Shown here one piece after another: positions 8,550-21,748 of a stretch of 64,000 bases of DNA. Each line of letters begins with the position of its first letter. Position 1 is the stretch's first letter. The stretch is from Pseudaminobacter soli (ex Zhang et al. 2022). GTDB lineage: Bacteria > Pseudomonadota > Alphaproteobacteria > Rhizobiales > Rhizobiaceae. The stretch lies in NCBI RefSeq assembly GCF_014595955.1, contig NZ_JABVCF010000009.1, positions 124,001 to 188,000 on the forward strand, read 5' to 3'. Below the pieces are notes generated by a model that saw only the letters and a list, made by a program, of their open reading frames with translations, ran no database searches and was not told the origin of the DNA. Made by a program: the position numbers and the translations under genes.

Positions 8550-10004
8550 TCAGCGCGGCAGGACGCTCGATCCCATCAGGGCCTCGTCGATCGATCGCGC
8601 AGCCTGCCTTCCTTCCCGGATAGCCCACACGACAAGCGACTGACCGCGGCGCACGTCGCCAGCGGCGAACAGTTTTTCGATGCTGGTGCGATAATCCCGA
8701 TCGTTAGCGGCGACGTTGGTGGAGCGCCTGCTGTCCACCTTCATCTGCAGGCGGGGACCGAGTTCCTTGACCACGCCGTCCCCGAATGGCCCGGCGAAGC
8801 CGATGGCGATGAAGGCGAGGTCGGCGCGGATGACGAACTCGGTACCGGGAACGGGCTGCCGCTGCTCGTCCACCTCGCAGCATTTGACCCCGGTCAGTTC
8901 GCCCTCTTCGCCGATGAACTCGAGCGTAGCTACCTGGAACTCGCGTTCCGCGCCCTCGGCCTGCGAGGACGAAGTGCGCATCTTCGTCGCCCAGTAGGGC
9001 CAGACTGCAAGCTTGTTCTCCCTCTCGGGCGGCTGGGGCCGGATATCGAGTTGCGTCACCCGAACGGCTCCCTGCCTGAAGGCGGTGCCGATGCAGTCGG
9101 ACGCCGTATCGCCGCCGCCCACGACGACCACATGCTTGCCTGCGGCGGAGATCGGCTTCGACGGCCAGGCGATGGAACTGATATCCTCGCCCGCAAGCCG
9201 CTTGTTCTGCTGCACGAGATACGGCATCGCATCATGCACGCCATCGAACTCCGCCCCCGGGATACCGGCCGCGCGCGGGGTCTCGGATCCGCCGCAATAG
9301 AGCACTGCGTCGTAGCTCGCGAGCAGTTCGTCGATGCTCTTGTCGACCCCGACATTGACGCCGCAAAAGAAAGTCACCCCCTCGCCCTGCATCTGCTCGA
9401 CCCGGCGGTCGATGAAATGCTTCTCCATCTTGAAATCCGGGATGCCAAAGCGCATCAGACCGCCCGGCCTGCTCTCCCGCTCGTAGAGATGAATCTCGTG
9501 CCCGGCCCGGCCGAGCTGCTGGGCCGCGGCCATGCCGGCCGGGCCCGAGCCGATCACGGCTACGCGCTTGCCGGTCTTCGTGGCCGCCGGCTGGGGCCGC
9601 ACCATGCCGAGTTCATACGCCTTGTCGGCGAGCGCCTGCTCGATGGTCTTGATGGCAACCGGGATGTCCTCAAGGTTCAGCGTGCACGCTTCCTCGCACG
9701 GCGCGGGGCAGATGCGGCCCGTGAATTCCGGAAAATTGTTCGTGGAGTGGAGATTGCGGATCGCCGTCTCCCAGTCACCATTGTAGACGAGGTCGTTCCA
9801 GTCCGGAATCTGGTTGTGGACCGGACAGCCAGTCGGCCCATGGCAGTACGGGATGCCGCAATCCATGCAGCGCGCCGCCTGTTTCTCGACCTCCTTGTCC
9901 GACATCGGCAGCGTGAATTCGCGGAAATGCCGGATGCGGTCCGAGGCCGGCTGGTACTTCGGCACCTGCCGGTCGATCTCGAGAAAGCCTGTTACCTTGC
10001 CCAT
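8550..10004 (-). CDS. gltD: Glutamate synthase (NADPH) small subunit
   Basis: 484 aa. The N-terminal Fe-S segment has CMDCGIPYC and CPVHNQIPDWN, plus CPAPCEEAC. An FAD-binding GSGPAGMAAAQQLGRAG and an NADPH-binding VVGGGDTASDCIGTA follow. The subunit passes NADPH electrons to GltB for glutamate synthesis from glutamine and 2-oxoglutarate. It lies downstream of gltB on the same strand but is separated from it by a VapBC module whose toxin gene ends 9 nt before this ATG. It is expected to be read from the gltB transcript or from the vapBC promoter. Confidence 0.95.
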   Translation of the reverse strand: MGKVTGFLEIDRQVPKYQPASDRIRHFREFTLPMSDKEVEKQAARCMDCGIPYCHGPTGCPVHNQIPDWNDLVYNGDWETAIRNLHSTNNFPEFTGRICPAPCEEACTLNLEDIPVAIKTIEQALADKAYELGMVRPQPAATKTGKRVAVIGSGPAGMAAAQQLGRAGHEIHLYERESRPGGLMRFGIPDFKMEKHFIDRRVEQMQGEGVTFFCGVNVGVDKSIDELLASYDAVLYCGGSETPRAAGIPGAEFDGVHDAMPYLVQQNKRLAGEDISSIAWPSKPISAAGKHVVVVGGGDTASDCIGTAFRQGAVRVTQLDIRPQPPERENKLAVWPYWATKMRTSSSQAEGAEREFQVATLEFIGEEGELTGVKCCEVDEQRQPVPGTEFVIRADLAFIAIGFAGPFGDGVVKELGPRLQMKVDSRRSTNVAANDRDYRTSIEKLFAAGDVRRGQSLVVWAIREGRQAARSIDEALMGSSVLPR

Positions 10005-10013
10005 CTTCTTTCT

Positions 10014-10427
10014 TCACTTCTGCGGCGATCTACGCAGCCAATTGTCGAGCGAGAGACCCGGCACTCGTTTGAACTCGCGCTCATTATCCGTGACGAGCAC
10101 GGCGCCAAGCGCCAGCGCGTGAGCCGCAATCCAGAGGTCGTTCCCTCCGATCGGCGTTCCAGCGCGCTCGAGTTCCGCACGCACCCGTCCATATATCTCT
10201 GCGATGCCCGGGCCCAGCGGCTGAACAGGTACCGCGATCAACGTTGTTTCGACCAACCGTGACAGTCTCGGAGAGTTATTCTTTGCAATCCAGGTTCTGA
10301 GCTCGCCGGCCACGACTACGCTGGTCACGATCTCATCGGCCGACGCCAAAATCATCGCATCGACCACGCTTCCCTTAGGGTGGCGTACGATATCGGAGAT
10401 GATGTTCGTATCGAGGAGATAGATCAG
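10014..10427 (-). CDS. vapC: VapC-type PIN-domain toxin (CTG start)
   Basis: 137 aa if translation starts at a CTG at 10427. The reading frame then opens MIYLLDTNIISDIV, exactly where VapC proteins begin; the first ATG only occurs 24 codons later, after the catalytic D6. The CTG overlaps the antitoxin stop (CTGA), and GGAGGAG lies 8 nt upstream. PIN acidic residues are D6, E42, D97 and D114, in the motifs LLDTN, VAGEL, GGNDLWIAAHAL and LVTDNEREF. VapC toxins are Mg2+-dependent RNases, often cutting initiator tRNA or rRNA. Annotations starting at an internal codon would lose D6. Confidence 0.85.
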   Translation of the reverse strand: MIYLLDTNIISDIVRHPKGSVVDAMILASADEIVTSVVVAGELRTWIAKNNSPRLSRLVETTLIAVPVQPLGPGIAEIYGRVRAELERAGTPIGGNDLWIAAHALALGAVLVTDNEREFKRVPGLSLDNWLRRSPQK

Positions 10428-10660
10428 AGCTTCAACTCCTCCGGCGGCGGATCGAGATCATCGGGTCCCGGGCCGTCCCAAGGTTCGATGGTTTCAAGCC
10501 ACTTGAAAAACGAGGATTTGTCCGTGACCATCACGGGCTCAACTACCAGCCTGTTGCCTTCCTTCGTGACGAACACCTCGGACCCCGGCAACGTCAGTTC
10601 GGGAGGAAGGGTCAGGGTCTGACCGCTCTCATCCTGTCGTATTCTTAGGCGCGCGATCAT
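10424..10660 (-). CDS. vapB: VapB/AbrB-type antitoxin
   Basis: 78 aa with a strong AAGGAGG ribosome site. The N-terminal swapped-hairpin (AbrB/MazE-like) DNA-binding part reads ALTLPPEL-like (TLTLPPELTLPGSEVFVT). The acidic Pro-rich tail (DGPGPDDLDPPPEELKL) is the expected toxin-masking segment. It overlaps vapC by 4 nt. It begins 36 nt after the gltB stop in the same orientation. It should neutralise VapC and repress its own promoter. Confidence 0.8.
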   Translation of the reverse strand: MIARLRIRQDESGQTLTLPPELTLPGSEVFVTKEGNRLVVEPVMVTDKSSFFKWLETIEPWDGPGPDDLDPPPEELKL

Positions 10661-10696
10661 ATCGGGCCTCCTTCAGGTTAGACGTCCAGTATATGA

Positions 10697-15403
<4,707 letters not shown>

Positions 15404-15799
15404 GGCCGGCCTCGTTTCGTTGGCTCGTCCGCCTCGCTGCAATCGGTCAAGTCCCGGCCGCCAGCAGACAGAGCTGCCGAATGCTCATCAACCGGAGAGC
15501 CGGCGTCATGTCGCGGAAACAGCCAAAAGGGCGCTCCTCCGACGGTCGACCCGGTTCGCCGCTCAGCGGAAAAATAAGACAGCACTGCTGTCCTATATTT
15601 CCTATGACAGAAACCAGTTTAGCGCACAAGATCGAACTGCAAACAATGGGGCCGATTGGCGCAACAAAACTGCGGTAGGCGATCGCGCGGCGACATTTTC
15701 GAACGCAGGGGCTTCCAGCCGTAAGCGAATGAGGGTTGCGCCCTTGAAGCCCACACCGATTTCCCGTTCTGTGCGTCGCGAAACCGCAGGACGATTCAA
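15404..15799. promoter_or_regulatory. gltB / ltaE divergent intergenic region with a perfect palindrome
   Basis: About 400 bp without a credible gene. At 15578-15592 there is a perfect inverted repeat, GACAGCA-C-TGCTGTC, about 175 nt upstream of gltB, with AT-rich sequence beside it (15593-15605). It could be an operator or part of a promoter for gltB. No regulator family is recognised from its sequence. Confidence 0.35.
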
Positions 15800-16849
15800 A
15801 TGCACTTTTCTTCCGACAATTGGGCAGGCGCGCACCCGAGGGTGGCGGAGAGCCTGCTGCGCCATGCCTCCGGATACGAGCGCGCCTATGGGGCCGGCGA
15901 ACTGGACAAGGCAGTGGCCCAGAAATTCGCCGAGGTCTTCGAGCGCGAGGTGGAGGTCTTCTTCGTCGCTACCGGCACCGCGGCGAACACCCTCGCCTTG
16001 ACCCTCTACAACCGCCCCGGAGGCATCGCCTTCTGCCATCGGGAGGCGCACGTAGTTGAAGACGAATGCGGCGCCTTCGAATATCTGTCCGGAGGCTCGC
16101 GACTTCACACGGTGGATGGCGCCGAGGGCCGGATCGCGGCGGACCGCCTCGATCGGGCGATCGGCAGGTTCGTGCCGCATGTCGTGCACTCCGGCCGCCC
16201 GATCGCCGTCACCATCACGCAAGCCACCGAGGCAGGGACCGTCTATTCGCTGGATCAGATTTCCGCGATCTCGGCGGTGACGCGCAAATACGGACTGCCG
16301 CTCCACATGGACGGCGCGCGCTTCGCCAATGCGCTGGCGTCGCTGGGCACCACGCCCGCCGAGATGACCTGGAAGCGTGGGGTCGACATCCTCTCCTTCG
16401 GCGGCACCAAGAACGGCTGCTGGTGCGCAGAGGCGGTCGTGCTGTTCGACCGCTCCCGCGCCGAGGAGTTCTCGTTCCTGCGCAAGCGCGGCGCACAGCT
16501 CTTTTCGAAATCGCGCTTCATTGCGGCGCAGTTCGACGCCTACTTCGCCGACGGCTTATGGCTCGAGACCGCCGCGCACGCCAACCGCATGGCGGCAAGG
16601 CTCGCGGACGGCATAAGGGCTTCGAGGACCGCCCGGCTCGCCTGGAATCCGCAGGCCAACGAGGTTTTCGCGATCGTGAGCAAGGCAACGATGCACAAGG
16701 CCTTCGACGCCGGTGCATCATTCTACGATTGGCACCCGCCGCAAGGCTTTGCCGGAGAGATCGGGGCGGACGAGGCCATGTGCCGCCTCGTCACCAGCTT
16801 TGCGACGACCGAGGAGGATGTGGACGGGCTGGCCGAGTTGATCGCGTAA
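15800..16849 (+). CDS. ltaE: Low-specificity L-threonine aldolase
   Basis: 349 aa, normal for the beta-eliminating lyase/threonine aldolase family. The PLP lysine is K204 in SFGGTKNGC, preceded by the LHMDGARFANAL motif holding the PLP-contacting Asp. It cleaves threonine or allo-threonine to glycine and acetaldehyde in the cytoplasm. It stands alone, transcribed away from gltB and convergent with hsp20; a hairpin at 16863-16885 lies between the two. Confidence 0.92.
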   Translation: MHFSSDNWAGAHPRVAESLLRHASGYERAYGAGELDKAVAQKFAEVFEREVEVFFVATGTAANTLALTLYNRPGGIAFCHREAHVVEDECGAFEYLSGGSRLHTVDGAEGRIAADRLDRAIGRFVPHVVHSGRPIAVTITQATEAGTVYSLDQISAISAVTRKYGLPLHMDGARFANALASLGTTPAEMTWKRGVDILSFGGTKNGCWCAEAVVLFDRSRAEEFSFLRKRGAQLFSKSRFIAAQFDAYFADGLWLETAAHANRMAARLADGIRASRTARLAWNPQANEVFAIVSKATMHKAFDAGASFYDWHPPQGFAGEIGADEAMCRLVTSFATTEEDVDGLAELIA

Positions 16850-16862
16850 TCGGCAACGAAAA

Positions 16863-16885
16863 AGCGGCGCCGAATCGGCGCCGCT
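16863..16885 (-). terminator. Intrinsic terminator for hsp20 (possibly bidirectional)
   Basis: A stem AGCGGCGCCG/CGGCGCCGCT with a 3-nt loop. On the minus strand it is followed by a run of five or more T residues, so it best fits termination of the leftward hsp20 transcript, whose stop is 27 nt away. It may also stop the rightward aldolase transcript, though without a T tract. Confidence 0.8.
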
Positions 16886-16911
16886 CGGATGGATCGGTCT
16901 TGCCGGCCGAA

Positions 16912-17373
16912 TTAGGCGGCGTTCGCCTCGATCCGCTTGGACTCAGCCGGGGCAGCGGCGATCGCGATCTTGCGGGGCTTCATCTCCTCGGGAACGTTGC
17001 GCTTCAGGTCGATGTGAAGCAGGCCGTTCTTGAGGTTGGCGCCGGTGACCTCGACATGGTCGGCGAGTTGGAAGCGGCGCTCGAAGGCACGAGCGGCGAT
17101 GCCGCGGTAGATGACGTCACCGCCATTACCGTTCTCTTCCTTGCGCTCGCCCTTTACGGTCAGCACGTTGCGGTGCGACTCGATCTCGATGTCGCCTTCG
17201 GAGAAGCCGGCAACCGCCATCGAAATTCGGTAGGCGTCGTCGCCGGTCCGCTCGATGTTGTAAGGAGGATAGGACTGGCCGTTGTCGGGCTGCCCAAGCG
17301 AATCAAGCATCGTGAAGAGGCGATCGAAGCCGACCGTCGAACGATAGAGCGGGGAAAAATCGATGTGACGCAT
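16912..17373 (-). CDS. Small heat-shock protein, Hsp20/IbpA family
   Basis: 153 aa from the ATG at 17373 with GGAGAA 8 nt upstream; the open frame runs further but that part is leader RNA. The N-terminus MRHIDFSPLYRSTVGFDRLF is the typical rhizobial class A sHsp start, and the alpha-crystallin domain (about 35-130) includes YRISMAVAGFSEGDIEI and GIAARAFERRFQLADHV. These oligomeric chaperones hold unfolded proteins during heat stress. The leader carries a ROSE-like thermometer. Confidence 0.93.
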   Translation of the reverse strand: MRHIDFSPLYRSTVGFDRLFTMLDSLGQPDNGQSYPPYNIERTGDDAYRISMAVAGFSEGDIEIESHRNVLTVKGERKEENGNGGDVIYRGIAARAFERRFQLADHVEVTGANLKNGLLHIDLKRNVPEEMKPRKIAIAAAPAESKRIEANAA

Positions 17374-17463
17374 AGTCTGTTCTCCATTGAGCAACATGTG
17401 GCGTTTTGATCCGTCGCAGAACCCGTTCTGGCCTTCTGCCTGGATCAGCGGCCCCTTCCAGGC
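17374..17463 (-). promoter_or_regulatory. ROSE-like RNA thermometer in the hsp20 leader
   Basis: Just before the start codon, the leader RNA can fold UGUU-G-CUC/GAG-AACA (17378-17396). This buries the GGAGAA ribosome site in a hairpin with a bulged G inside a UUGCU motif. That is the hallmark of the ROSE elements that repress rhizobial sHsp genes at low temperature. Two further hairpins lie upstream: GCAGAA/TTCTGC (17416-17439) and GCCTGG/CCAGGC (17438-17463); they share two bases and so may be alternatives. Folding was done by eye. Confidence 0.75.
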
Positions 17464-17817
17464 GACCGCATTTGCTATGTGGGGATGGCTCGAAAACCAT
17501 TCAAGACTTGCGAATAGCTCGCAACATGAACCCCGGATGAACCGCATCTTCGGCCGGCATTCAGCAATCTGCCGCTACGGTCCCTGCCATATCAAGGAAA
17601 GCGATGCGCCAATTGCGTCATCGCGGAAGCCGAACCGGGTGAAATCGTCCCTTCCGCCCGGTTCGACAGAGGCCGGAGGCCCGCCACGGAATATGGCCTC
17701 CGGCCTGCTCCCTTTCGCCACGCTGCCCAAAACCGTCCACTTCTTTGTCATTGCCTTTTATGCTCCTATTTCGAGGGCGATAGGGTTGGCTTGCGTGTCG
17801 CAACCCGTGGCGGACAG

Positions 17818-18786
17818 ATGAACGAGATGTTTTTTGACGTTCCGGGCAATCCCCGTCCGGACAATCTGAGAGGCGGGCATCTCGAGACCCGCGACGGCCA
17901 TCGGCTGCGCTATGCGCTGTCCACGCCTGACGAACGAAAGCCTTCGGGCACCGTCGTCATACTGACCGGCCGAAACGAGGCCCTCGAGAAATATTTCGAG
18001 ACGATGCGCGACCTCGGCGACCGTAACCTGGCGAGTGCCATCTTCGACTGGCGCGGCCAGGGCGGTTCAGGACGGATGCTGCGCGATCCCCTGCGCGGTC
18101 ATGTCCGCAGCTTCGACGACTACGCAGGCGACCTCGATCAGTTCTTCACCGACGTCGTCCTGCCGGACTGTCGCGGCCCCTACTTCCTCCTCGCCCATTC
18201 CACCGGCGCGCTGGTCGCGTTGCTTGCCTCGAGTTCCCTGGCCAACCGGGTCAGGCGGATGGTGCTGGTCGCGCCATTCCTGGGCACGGCCGCGCTGCCG
18301 TTTTCCGTCCGCACCATCAAGCGCGTCATGAACGCCTGCTATTGGATGGGAGCACGCGGCAGCTATGCCTTCGGCAGCAAGCGGGTGGGGGAGATCGCGC
18401 CGTTCGCCACCAACAGGCTGACCACCGACGTCGAACGCTTCCGGCGCAACAAGCTCATCTACGAGACTGCGCCGCATCTGGCGCTGCGCGGTCCGACAGT
18501 GTCCTGGGTCAGGGCCGCGTGCATTGGCATCGAGAAGGTTCACGAGCCCGCTTTCATCGAGAGTTTCCACGTGCCGACGCTGTTCGTCGCGGCCGGTGCC
18601 GACGAGATCGTCTCGAACAGGGCGACCGAGGAGCTTGCGGCCAAGCTCAAGACCGCTTCGCTGATCACCATCCCCGGCGCGCGCCACGAGTTGCTGCAGG
18701 AGGCGGATCTCTATCGGGAGCAGTTGCTTGCCGCCTTCGACGCCTTCGTGCCAGGAGCGATCGTCGAACCTGAGTGGGCGGAGTAA
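17818..18786 (+). CDS. Alpha/beta hydrolase, lysophospholipase/monoacylglycerol lipase type
   Basis: 322 aa from the ATG at 17818. The nucleophile elbow is LLAHSTGALVALLAS (Ser in HSTG), the acid is the Asp of AAGADEIVSN, and the His is in PGARHELLQEAD. The early motif FDWRGQGGSGR forms the oxyanion region. The arrangement matches Hydrolase_4 (PldB-like) enzymes acting on monoacyl lipids. No signal peptide is seen, so it is probably cytoplasmic or peripheral. It is a single gene. Confidence 0.85.
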   Translation: MNEMFFDVPGNPRPDNLRGGHLETRDGHRLRYALSTPDERKPSGTVVILTGRNEALEKYFETMRDLGDRNLASAIFDWRGQGGSGRMLRDPLRGHVRSFDDYAGDLDQFFTDVVLPDCRGPYFLLAHSTGALVALLASSSLANRVRRMVLVAPFLGTAALPFSVRTIKRVMNACYWMGARGSYAFGSKRVGEIAPFATNRLTTDVERFRRNKLIYETAPHLALRGPTVSWVRAACIGIEKVHEPAFIESFHVPTLFVAAGADEIVSNRATEELAAKLKTASLITIPGARHELLQEADLYREQLLAAFDAFVPGAIVEPEWAE

Positions 18787-18923
18787 AGGGCAATCGCGTA
18801 CGGATCGTTCCCTCTTCGGGCCACCTTCTCCCCGCTGAGGAGAGGGTGGCCGAGGCTGGATGAAGGGGTATATTTCGAGATGCAATTGGATTGGGCCGAA
18901 TAGAGGTCAGGGTTCTCCGACAC

Positions 18924-19724
18924 CTATCCGAACAAAATTTCCCGCGCTGCCGCATGTAGTTCGGGCGTGGCGGCGGCAATCACGTCGCCGCCCTGCTCGA
19001 CCGGTCCGCCGTCGAACCGCGTCACCACCCCGCCGGCCTGCTCGATGATGGGCGCCAGCCCGACGATGTCATAGGACTGCAAGCCAGGGTCGACGACGAC
19101 GTCCACTTGTCCCGCGGCTACCATCGCGAAGGCATAGCAGTCCGTTCCGTAGCGGGCGAGCCGCACCTGGGCCTCCAGCCTGTCGTAGCGGGCTCGCATG
19201 TCTCCCTTGAAGAGCGCGGGCGTGGTGGTGAACAGGATCGCTTCCGACAGCGACTGCGTCTTGCGTGTCGTCAGCGCCCGCTCTCCACCAGGGCCCTCGT
19301 AGCGCGCCCCGGCGCCCGTCGCGTAGTAGAGTTCACCGGTGAAGGGCTGAGACATCAATCCCGCTACGGCGTCTCCATCGACGGTGAGCCCGACAAGCGT
19401 GCCCCATACGGGGATGCCGGAAATGAAGGCACGGGTACCGTCGATCGGATCGATGACCCATTGATGGCGGCTGGCCGCACCCTCGGAGCCATGCTCTTCG
19501 CCAATGATGCCGTGGCCGGGATATTCGGCGCGGATCAGTTCTCGGATCACCCGTTCCGCTTCCTGGTCCGCCTCCGTCACAGGGTCGAAGCCCGCGGCGA
19601 GCTTGTTGGAAACAGTGCCCTGGCTGCGAAAACGCGGCAGCGTCTCCTGGGCAGCGGCTGCTGCAATGCGGCGAAGGAACTCTGCCGGAACGATCAAGGA
19701 CCCACCTTTCTCAGCTTCTACCAA
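18924..19724 (-). CDS. hisN: Histidinol-phosphatase, inositol-monophosphatase family
   Basis: 266 aa. The metal site shows GEEHG, then the signature WVIDPIDGTRAFISG, and a C-terminal DCYAFAMVAAGQVDVVVDPGLQSYDIVGLAPIIEQAGG. The RAFISG ending and the Q(S)YD pattern favour HisN (histidinol-phosphate to histidinol) over SuhB or CysQ. In rhizobia, hisN commonly lies beside N-formylglutamate amidohydrolase and cpdR, as here. Confidence 0.88.
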   Translation of the reverse strand: MVEAEKGGSLIVPAEFLRRIAAAAAQETLPRFRSQGTVSNKLAAGFDPVTEADQEAERVIRELIRAEYPGHGIIGEEHGSEGAASRHQWVIDPIDGTRAFISGIPVWGTLVGLTVDGDAVAGLMSQPFTGELYYATGAGARYEGPGGERALTTRKTQSLSEAILFTTTPALFKGDMRARYDRLEAQVRLARYGTDCYAFAMVAAGQVDVVVDPGLQSYDIVGLAPIIEQAGGVVTRFDGGPVEQGGDVIAAATPELHAAAREILFG

Positions 19725-19798
19725 ATTGCTCGGAATACAAACAATCGCCTGTTTAACAGGCAGATCTCATCGATTGTGAGGAATTGAACCAGATTCGC

Positions 19799-19826
19799 TT
19801 GACATTTGTGCGATGCACAATATCCT
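19799..19826 (+). promoter_or_regulatory. Sigma-70-type promoter for the candidate sRNA
   Basis: TTGACA at 19799-19804, a 16-nt spacer and TATCCT at 19821-19826. The -35 hexamer is a perfect consensus and no protein gene follows on this strand. A structured RNA with a terminator follows, which makes an sRNA promoter the best reading. Confidence 0.75.
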
Positions 19827-19833
19827 CAACTCG

Positions 19834-19915
19834 AACAGGGGTTCCTGTTCATGCCCTCCTTGGGCGTTTCCTCCCTAGACTTCCACCGCGTTGTGCGAGC
19901 AGCGCGGTTTTTTTT
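19834..19915 (+). ncRNA. Candidate trans-acting small RNA with anti-Shine-Dalgarno loops
   Basis: About 82 nt in the gap between hisN and the amidohydrolase gene. It can form three hairpins: GAACAGG/CCTGTTC with a 4-nt loop, GCCC/GGGC with loop TCCTT, and a terminator CCGCGTTG/CAGCGCGG ending in eight T (19886-19915). Between the second and third is an unpaired TTTCCTCCC. Exposed CCUCC stretches resemble the alphaproteobacterial alpha-r14 sRNA family, which pairs with ribosome-binding sites. The family name is from memory, not a covariance search. The 5' end is inferred from the promoter. Confidence 0.75.
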
Positions 19916-19947
19916 GGGCTCGATGCTCCATCTGCCGATGCGAAAAT

Positions 19948-20838
19948 TCATTCGGCGGCGAGCGGCAGGCCAGTGAACACGTGGTCCGGTAGCGACACCA
20001 GATCGGCGCAGAAGCGCGTCAGATCGTCGGCCAGCGAATCGAACCCGGCCGTCTTCTGCAGCGTACGCTCGTTCACGTAAAGGCCGCGATTGACCTCGAT
20101 CTGGATCGCATGCAGCCCGCGCGCAGGCCGGCCGTAATGTTCCGTGATGAATCCGCCCGCATAGGGCTTGTTGTGCGCGACGGTATAGCCGAGCGACGAC
20201 AGGAGCGAGATGACGGCTTCGACGACAGCAGCCGAGGCGGACGCGCCGAACCGGTCGCCCACGATGAAATCCGGCCGAACCCCCGTATCGCCAATGCGGA
20301 TGCTCGCCGGCATGGAGTGGCAATCGACGAGCACGGCATAGCCGAAGCGGGCGTGCGTGCGCGTCACCATGCGCATCAGCGTCTCGTGGTAGGGCTTGTA
20401 GACGGCCTCGATGCGGCTGACCGCTTCGCCGAGCGGCAGACGCGACGGATAGATGTCGAGCCCCTCTCCGACCAGCTTGGGAATGGTGCCGAGACCGCCG
20501 GCCACGCGGGCCGAGCGGATGTTGGCGAAGGGAGGCAGCGTCTCCTGGAACATGCGCGGGTCAAGTTCCCAGGGCTCGCGGTTCACGTCGAGATACGCCC
20601 GCGGAAAATTCGCGGCGAGCAAGGGCGCGCCCAGCGCCACAGCCCCCGCGAAGAGTTCGTCTACATAGCTGTCCTCGGAGCGGCGGATGACCATCGCGTC
20701 GAGCTTGGTCATCTCCAGAAAGCGCCTCGGATAGTGGCGACCGCTATGCGGCGAGTTGAATACAAACGGGACCCGCTGTTCGGCCGCCGACCGGATCTCG
20801 AACGCCCCTACCGACGTGAAGTCACCGGCCGCCGTCAT
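19948..20838 (-). CDS. N-formylglutamate amidohydrolase
   Basis: 296 aa from the ATG at 20838 (MTAAGDFTSVGA); starts at 20871 and 20940 are also open. The family motifs are FVFNSPHSGRHYPRRFL (metal-binding His), RSEDSYVDELF, NREPWELDPRMF and LVDCHSMP, with GFITEHYGRP near the C-terminus. Members hydrolyse N-formylglutamate to glutamate and formate at the end of histidine degradation, but many rhizobial copies stand outside hut operons, as this one does. The true substrate is therefore open. Confidence 0.85.
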   Translation of the reverse strand: MTAAGDFTSVGAFEIRSAAEQRVPFVFNSPHSGRHYPRRFLEMTKLDAMVIRRSEDSYVDELFAGAVALGAPLLAANFPRAYLDVNREPWELDPRMFQETLPPFANIRSARVAGGLGTIPKLVGEGLDIYPSRLPLGEAVSRIEAVYKPYHETLMRMVTRTHARFGYAVLVDCHSMPASIRIGDTGVRPDFIVGDRFGASASAAVVEAVISLLSSLGYTVAHNKPYAGGFITEHYGRPARGLHAIQIEVNRGLYVNERTLQKTAGFDSLADDLTRFCADLVSLPDHVFTGLPLAAE

Positions 20839-21027
20839 CTGATTATGCCCACCGCGAACCGCCTGCTGCATTCCCCGAAACCTGCCATCTAGCGCCGGGC
20901 CTGTCCAGCATCCAGCCCGTGACCGAGAAGGCGCATTCACTTGATCTTTACGCCGCCCGATTCATATACAAGCTTGGTTAACGGGCCGCGTGCCGCGGCC
21001 CTGCAATACTGATTCGGACGGGGAAAA

Positions 21028-21390
21028 ATGACTCGCATTCTTTTGGCAGAGGACGACGACGACATGCGTCGCTTCCTGGTCAAGGCTTTGGAACGCGCAG
21101 GCTACGACGTGAGCGATTTCGACAACGGCGCGAGCGCCTACGAACGGCTGCGCGAGGAGCCGTTCTCGCTGCTCCTGACCGACATCGTCATGCCGGAGAT
21201 GGACGGGATCGAGCTTGCGCGCCGCGCCACCGAAATCGACCCGGACCTCAAGGTAATGTTCATCACCGGCTTTGCCGCCGTTGCGCTCAATCCTGATTCT
21301 AAGGCGCCCCGGGACGCCAAGATCCTGTCCAAGCCGTTCCATCTGCGCGAACTCGTCAACGAGGTCGAGAAGATGCTGCAGGCGGCCTGA
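21028..21390 (+). CDS. cpdR: Single-domain response regulator CpdR
   Basis: 120 aa made of one receiver domain: acidic pocket LLAEDDDD, phosphoacceptor D52 in LLTDIVMPEMDG, T/S switch in MFITGFAAVAL and K in LSKPFHLRELVNEV. There is no output domain. The sequence, including GFAAVALNPDS, matches CpdR, the phosphorelay target that in its unphosphorylated form directs ClpXP to degrade cell-cycle proteins in alphaproteobacteria. A half CtrA-like TTAAC lies upstream at about 20977. Confidence 0.93.
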   Translation: MTRILLAEDDDDMRRFLVKALERAGYDVSDFDNGASAYERLREEPFSLLLTDIVMPEMDGIELARRATEIDPDLKVMFITGFAAVALNPDSKAPRDAKILSKPFHLRELVNEVEKMLQAA

Positions 21391-21535
21391 GCGCCGCAGG
21401 GGCTGAGGACATAGAGCCACGCTGCTGACGGGCAGCCCCAGCCGCTCTCCGGGGGCAAATGCGTGGCGAACACCCCCATGACTGCTTCCCGTACAAAGTG
21501 CATCGGCGAATTCCCTGAGGTCAGCCGTAACGCTA

Positions 21536-21564
21536 TTGACGCCTCGCAGCAAAAGTGGTGTATG
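21536..21564 (+). promoter_or_regulatory. Putative tRNA-Val promoter
   Basis: TTGACG at 21536-21541, a 17-nt spacer and TGTATG at 21559-21564. The predicted start is about 8 nt before the mature tRNA. The -10 is weak. Confidence 0.45.
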
Positions 21565-21578
21565 CGCGCCATTCGGAT

Positions 21579-21658
<80 letters not shown>

Positions 21659-21748
21659 CCTCCCTGATATTGCTCGATTTTCTGCTTCGTACCCGAGTAC
21701 GGAAAACGTCTGAATTGCCGGCTGTCACACCTTGGTCACAACAAAGGG

